Shown: piece by piece, positions 5,782 to 9,249 of the stretch
Numbering within the stretch: the first letter of the stretch is position 1
How the letters are laid out: every line of letters starts with the position of its first letter
From: Bacteroidota bacterium
Lineage (GTDB): Bacteria; Bacteroidota; Bacteroidia; Flavobacteriales; Flavobacteriaceae
Direction: 5' to 3'
NCBI GenBank assembly: GCA_023437485.1
Contig: JAEZGB010000083.1
Span: 1 to 9,249, forward strand
Length of the DNA: 9,249 bases
Program-made: the position numbers and the translations under genes
The notes under the pieces: generated by a model
Told to the model about the DNA's origin: nothing
Databases searched by the model: none
The model's input: the letters and a program-made list of their open reading frames with translations, nothing else

Positions 5782-6876
5782 CTACGCGTGCACCGGTTTC
5801 ATTCCGAGTTCCTTGAGATGCCTGAAGTGGGCCGCAACCGCACTGCGCATGGTCTGGAATTCGTGATAGGGAAGGTTGCACTCGCGCGCGGTTTGTTTGA
5901 TGATGCCGGCAATCTTGTTGTAATGCACATGGCTGATGTGGGGAAACAGGTGGTGCTCGATCTGGTGGTTAAGCCCGCCGGTAAACCAGTTTACGATGCG
6001 GTTGCGCGGGGCAAAATTAGCGGTCGTGTAAAGCTGGTGAATCGCCCAGGTATTCTCAATCTCGCCATTTTCATCGGGAATGGGGTTCGCGGTCGCGTCC
6101 ACCACGTGGGCCAGTTGGAAGATGATGCTCAGAATCAGGCCTGCGGTGTAGTGCATCACGAAAAACCCAAGAAGCACTTTCCACCAGGTGATGCCAAAAA
6201 TAATGGGCAGCACGATCCAGATGCAGGCATAAATGATTTTGGTGATGATCAGTGTAGTCCAGAGAATCTTCGGGCTCTTCATTTCGCCGTATGACAATTT
6301 CCGCTTGACATAATTGCGCATCTGCTTGAAATCGGTGGTGAGGGCCCAGTTGAACGTCAGCAACCCGTAGAGAAAAACCGAATAATAGTGCTGGAATTTG
6401 TGGAACTTATACCACGGCGCTTCCTTGGTAAAACGGATGATGCGCCCGGCCTCAAGGTCTTCGTCGTGTCCGTGAATATTGGTGTAGGTGTGGTGCAAAA
6501 CATTGTGCTGGACCTGCCAGTTGTAAACATTTCCGGCCAGAATGTAGATGCTTCCGCCCATGATCTTATTGATCCAAGGCTTGGTCGAATACGATCCGTG
6601 ATTGCCATCGTGCATGACGTTCATCCCAATGCCGGCCATCCCGATTCCCATCACTACGCTCAACAGCAAATGCGCCCAAAGCGGAAGGCTGAAGGCCATA
6701 ATCAGGAAATACGGCGCCAGAAAAATGGAAAACAGGATCACCGTCTTGAGATGGATTTTCCAGTTTCCGGTTTTCTTGATGTTGTTGTCCTTGAAGTAAG
6801 CGTTGACGCGGCTATTTAGGGTCCTGAAGAATTTCAGGTTATCCTGTTTGGAGAAAGTCGGGATCTGGGTATTCAT
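5782..6876 (-). CDS. Membrane fatty acid desaturase (acyl-lipid / acyl-CoA type)
   Basis: A 364-residue integral membrane di-iron desaturase that would introduce a double bond into fatty acyl chains. The three histidine boxes are intact: HDGNH (89-93), HNVLHH (124-129) and HQIEHH followed by LFPH (304-313); an extra His257 lies in QLAHVVD. Hydrophobic segments at about 45-63, 66-87, 207-228 and 232-255 match the family's paired membrane helices. The QIEHH third box resembles linoleoyl/front-end desaturases, but there is no fused cytochrome b5 domain, so electrons must come from separate proteins. Bond position cannot be told from sequence. The ATG at 6876 is preferred over a TTG two codons upstream. 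A consensus -7 box lies about 30 bases upstream; the aminotransferase follows 15 bases after the stop. Confidence 0.94.
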   Translation of the reverse strand: MNTQIPTFSKQDNLKFFRTLNSRVNAYFKDNNIKKTGNWKIHLKTVILFSIFLAPYFLIMAFSLPLWAHLLLSVVMGIGMAGIGMNVMHDGNHGSYSTKPWINKIMGGSIYILAGNVYNWQVQHNVLHHTYTNIHGHDEDLEAGRIIRFTKEAPWYKFHKFQHYYSVFLYGLLTFNWALTTDFKQMRNYVKRKLSYGEMKSPKILWTTLIITKIIYACIWIVLPIIFGITWWKVLLGFFVMHYTAGLILSIIFQLAHVVDATANPIPDENGEIENTWAIHQLYTTANFAPRNRIVNWFTGGLNHQIEHHLFPHISHVHYNKIAGIIKQTARECNLPYHEFQTMRSAVAAHFRHLKELGMKPVHA

Positions 6877-6907
6877 AAACAATGGGGTGCGCCAAAAAAT
6901 ACGCGCT

Positions 6908-6915
6908 CAAAGATA
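6908..6915 (-). promoter_or_regulatory. Promoter -7 element (TATCTTTG) for the desaturase-aminotransferase unit
   Basis: A perfect minus-strand match to TAnnTTTG, predicting a start near 6903 and a leader of about 27 bases. The -33 region has only a weak GTTT 18 bases upstream of the box. Confidence 0.68.
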
Positions 6916-6972
6916 GTTATTAATTGAGTATTTAAACGGCGATTTTGACCGAAAATTTCATTCTGAATGCCT

Positions 6973-6980
6973 TACTTTTG
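6973..6980 (+). promoter_or_regulatory. Promoter -7 element (TACTTTTG) for rsmG
   Basis: A perfect match to TAnnTTTG, predicting a transcript start near 6986 and a leader of about 35 bases, A-rich just before the ATG. A TTTTG (6943-6947) may serve as the -33 element, although its 25-base spacing is a little long. This promoter lies back to back with the desaturase promoter, the two -7 boxes being 57 bases apart. Confidence 0.72.
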
Positions 6981-7020
6981 CACAATCTTCAGTTAAATTT
7001 AAAAAACGCAATTGGTTCCG

Positions 7021-7641
7021 ATGGAAGAAGTTGTCCGGTATTTTCCCAATCTCACGCCGATCCAAAGGGAGCAATTCGCGATGTTGCAATCGTTGTACGC
7101 CGATTGGAATTCCAAGATCAATGTGATCTCGCGCAAGGATATAGACGAGTTGTACATCCGCCACGTCTTGCATTCGCTGGCCATCGCGAAGGTTCAACCT
7201 TTCATGCCGGGCAGTGCGGTGCTCGATGTAGGAACCGGCGGAGGCTTTCCGGGAGTACCGCTTGCAATCCTCTTTCCTGAAACTCAATTTTTACTGGTCG
7301 ATTCGATCCTGAAGAAAATCACGGTCGTCCGCGCGGTAGCCGATGCGCTCGGACTGCAGAACCTCCGTGCTGAAAAAGCCCGTGCCGAAACCGTTCTCGG
7401 CAAATTCGACTTTATCGTAAGCCGCGCCGTGACCCAAATGCCCGAATTTGTCACCTGGGTCCGCGGCAAGATCAAACCTGAAAACCGCCACGACCTGTCC
7501 AACGGCATCCTGTATCTCAAGGGCGGCGACCTTTCGGAGGAATTGAAGACTTTCCCAAAGGCTGTCCAATATCCCATCAGCGATTTCTTTGATGCCGAAT
7601 TTTTCGAGACCAAGAAAGTCGTCCACCTTCCGCTAAAGTAA
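7021..7641 (+). CDS. rsmG: 16S rRNA (guanine527-N7)-methyltransferase RsmG
   Basis: RsmG uses S-adenosylmethionine to methylate N7 of G527 in 16S rRNA, in the 530 loop near the decoding site. The 206-residue protein has the full family pattern: QREQFAMLQSLYADWNSKINV leading to NVISRKD (34-40), the HVLHSLAIAK helix (48-57), the SAM-binding VLDVGTGGGFPGVPLA (67-82), LVDSILKK (92-99), FIVSRAVTQMPEF (131-143) and YLKGGDL near the end. The ATG at 7021 gives the normal family length; a TTG at 7012 would add three residues. It is the only plus-strand gene in the window, with its own promoter, and it ends at a hairpin shared with the converging hydrolase gene. In other bacteria loss of rsmG gives low-level streptomycin resistance. 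Confidence 0.97.
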   Translation: MEEVVRYFPNLTPIQREQFAMLQSLYADWNSKINVISRKDIDELYIRHVLHSLAIAKVQPFMPGSAVLDVGTGGGFPGVPLAILFPETQFLLVDSILKKITVVRAVADALGLQNLRAEKARAETVLGKFDFIVSRAVTQMPEFVTWVRGKIKPENRHDLSNGILYLKGGDLSEELKTFPKAVQYPISDFFDAEFFETKKVVHLPLK

Positions 7642-7676
7642 AAACCCCGGGGTTACCGGGGCTTCAATCAATTTTT
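7642..7676. terminator. Shared convergent terminator between rsmG and the hydrolase gene
   Basis: CCCCGG (7645-7650) pairs with CCGGGG (7656-7661) around five bases. On the minus strand the stem is followed by TTTTT, a textbook terminator placed six bases past the hydrolase stop. On the plus strand the T-run (7672-7676) comes about ten bases after the stem, so termination of rsmG may be weaker. The two stop codons are only 26 bases apart, so one hairpin serves both genes. Confidence 0.8.
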
Positions 7677-9249
7677 GACGATCTTTTTGGTGACCGATTT
7701 TCCACCGGACGAAACCGTCAGGATGTAAATGCCGGGTTCCAATTGTACCGGCATGGTAAAGTAACCGTAAATGTTGAGGTTGTTTACCGAGAAGACTTCT
7801 TTGCCCGAAGCATCGGTAATCCTGATGCCCGCATTGTCAAGCGCGTGCGCCGACAAAATGTTCAGATTCCCTGACACAGGATTCAGGACCTGTAATCCCG
7901 AAATTTGATTTTCGGCAACCGACATCGCCGGATTCAAAATCTCATCGAGCACGAAAGCAAGATTGGCCTCAGTAAGTGTTACGTGGTTGTCATTGGCCGC
8001 GGGTACAAAAGTCGCGTCAAACGGTGTGGCGGTTGAACCGGTTACCGATGCATACCAATTAGGGTTGTCAATCGCCAGCGCGCTGAGTGTTGGAACGAAA
8101 GTAAAGTAGTCAATTTCCAGATTGTCGAAAAATTCGGTCAGCAACGCGTTAGTTCCGGCCATATCGGCAAGCGATGTCATGTCAAACCGCGATCCCGGCG
8201 CCGAATCAAGCCCCGAACTTACGGCCGGCGCCTGTGAATTGGCCATGCTCTCGAAAACCGTCACCCAAAACCCGAACAACAGCGTCTGTCCCCTGAAGCG
8301 GCTTACCTGCGTGGTCTGTCCGGCCGCGGGCGTGAATTTCAGGTTGATGATGGCGCGCTCGGTATCGGTAATGTCAAAAGTGTGGTCGAGCACCGTCATG
8401 CCCGGCGAACCGTTCATCGTCGCGTTTCCGCTGCCGTTGGCGATCGCGATGTTCCGCGTATCCTGTGGAAAGCCCATAGCGTCGAGCTCGGTTTGGAAAG
8501 GAGTGCGGAAACCCGGCTTTCCGGTTGGAAGCGTCACCGAACTATTGAACTCGAAGTCGCTTCCGGCCTGCAAGTGGCCTTCAAAATGATCGATAAGCAT
8601 CTGGCGTGAGGCCGTACTCCGTAGCATCGCGTCCACCACGATTTGCAGCGTCGCGTCTCCCAGTGGGCCGTAGGCCATGTAATTGAACAAATGTTGGAAA
8701 CCGATGGGAATATTGGCGCCCTTGTGCGGAGCATCGAAAGAAACGTAAAGCCTTGTATCGTGCTCGAGGCCGTTGGTCTCCATGTATCGTAGCGCATACC
8801 TCGCAATCAGCCCGCCCATGCTGGGCCCGATGACCACGTTTTGCTCGTCGCCTACTTTCGCCGTATTGATTTGATCAATCAGTTCCACCAGCACCATGGC
8901 GTTGCGCTGAATGTAATCAGATCCGCCGCTGACGAAGGTCTCGGTGCCTGTGCGGGTGTAATTGGGGAAGTTGAGCAAAACGATGTCGTAACCCTGCGCC
9001 CGAAGGTCGTCGGCGAGGTTCTGGCCCGTTCCATAATTCAGGAGTTCGTAGATCATGGGCAACGAGCGCGCATCGTTGGGGTCAAACCCGTCTACGAGAA
9101 TGATCGGTTTGTCAAGGACGCCGTCAACAAAATCCGGGTAAATCTCAAATTCGCCCTCGCCCAGATACGGCGCGGTTTCGTCATATCCCTGAAACGGAAT
9201 CGTCGCGATGATGGGGGTGATGACCTGCGGCTGAAGTTCCTGCGCCGAG
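7668..9249 (-). CDS. T9SS-secreted alpha/beta hydrolase (esterase/lipase-like), 5' partial
   Basis: The frame is open to the window edge, giving 526 visible residues; the true start and presumably a signal peptide lie outside, and the TTG at 9062 is not the start. Near the visible N-terminus KPIILVDGFDP fits the first strand and oxyanion loop of an alpha/beta hydrolase. The nucleophile elbow GPSMGGLIARYAL places Ser143 (visible numbering; codon 8820-8822), followed by YVSFDAPHKGA, as in lipases and PGAP1-like esterases. NDNHVTL holds a likely catalytic His422. The last 80 residues (447-526) form a type A Por/T9SS sorting domain: NPVSGNLNI, ITDASGKEVF, LEPGIYILTV, KKIVKN. The protein should cross the inner membrane by Sec and the outer membrane by T9SS, being released or attached to the surface. 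Its substrate is unknown. A terminator follows the stop after six bases. Confidence 0.88.
   Translation of the reverse strand, partial: SAQELQPQVITPIIATIPFQGYDETAPYLGEGEFEIYPDFVDGVLDKPIILVDGFDPNDARSLPMIYELLNYGTGQNLADDLRAQGYDIVLLNFPNYTRTGTETFVSGGSDYIQRNAMVLVELIDQINTAKVGDEQNVVIGPSMGGLIARYALRYMETNGLEHDTRLYVSFDAPHKGANIPIGFQHLFNYMAYGPLGDATLQIVVDAMLRSTASRQMLIDHFEGHLQAGSDFEFNSSVTLPTGKPGFRTPFQTELDAMGFPQDTRNIAIANGSGNATMNGSPGMTVLDHTFDITDTERAIINLKFTPAAGQTTQVSRFRGQTLLFGFWVTVFESMANSQAPAVSSGLDSAPGSRFDMTSLADMAGTNALLTEFFDNLEIDYFTFVPTLSALAIDNPNWYASVTGSTATPFDATFVPAANDNHVTLTEANLAFVLDEILNPAMSVAENQISGLQVLNPVSGNLNILSAHALDNAGIRITDASGKEVFSVNNLNIYGYFTMPVQLEPGIYILTVSSGGKSVTKKIVKN

Noticed and set aside
5719..6294. Plus-strand open frame of 191 codons
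   Set aside because: Antisense to the desaturase and aminotransferase; low-complexity translation without motifs.
9054..9062. TTG or ATG as the start of the hydrolase gene
   Set aside because: The same frame stays open for 62 more codons to the window edge and encodes KPIILVDGFDP, the expected first strand of the hydrolase fold.

Overview
This is a compact chromosomal housekeeping segment from a Bacteroidota bacterium, most likely a Flavobacteriaceae member close to Flavobacterium. Four things point there: promoter cores of the TAnnTTTG type instead of -10 boxes; A-rich leaders without clear Shine-Dalgarno sequences; a Type IX secretion (T9SS) sorting domain at the end of a large secreted hydrolase; and short A/T-rich intergenic repeats (AATTGGTA-, ATTAATT- and ACATTTT-type). 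Base composition looks close to half G+C by eye. I see no mobile element, phage, CRISPR array, rRNA or tRNA gene.

Layout, left to right. A bidirectional terminator lies at the edge (2-37), followed by fabD (93-971, minus), the malonyl-CoA:ACP transacylase, with its own probable promoter. Next are a YceI-family protein (1231-1752, minus) and a pirin (1793-2509, minus), probably one transcript ending at a strong terminator (1181-1210). Upstream of pirin is a consensus -7 element with an FNR-like palindrome about 42 bases before the predicted transcript start. This is followed by a Crp/Fnr-family regulator gene (2623-3201, minus) and purT (3213-4373, minus), 11 bases apart. A 200-base mosaic of small repeats separates purT from a two-gene unit on the minus strand: a membrane fatty acid desaturase (5782-6876), then a class I aminotransferase (4576-5766). 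Divergent from the desaturase is rsmG (7021-7641, plus), the 16S rRNA G527 methyltransferase. It converges on a T9SS-exported alpha/beta hydrolase (7668 to beyond 9249, minus), whose start lies outside the window.

How the genes work together. Most are independent core functions: fatty acid initiation, folate-independent purine synthesis, amino acid transamination, lipid desaturation and rRNA methylation. The one group that looks like a regulated unit is regulator - palindrome - pirin - YceI. The regulator carries the ExxSR-type recognition helix of FNR-like proteins, and the palindrome TTGAC-N4-GTCAA is the kind of site such helices read, at class II activator spacing. This is the best lead here, but it is an inference. 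I found no convincing undescribed multi-gene system; the rest of the interest is in start-site calls, small repeats and the secreted hydrolase.
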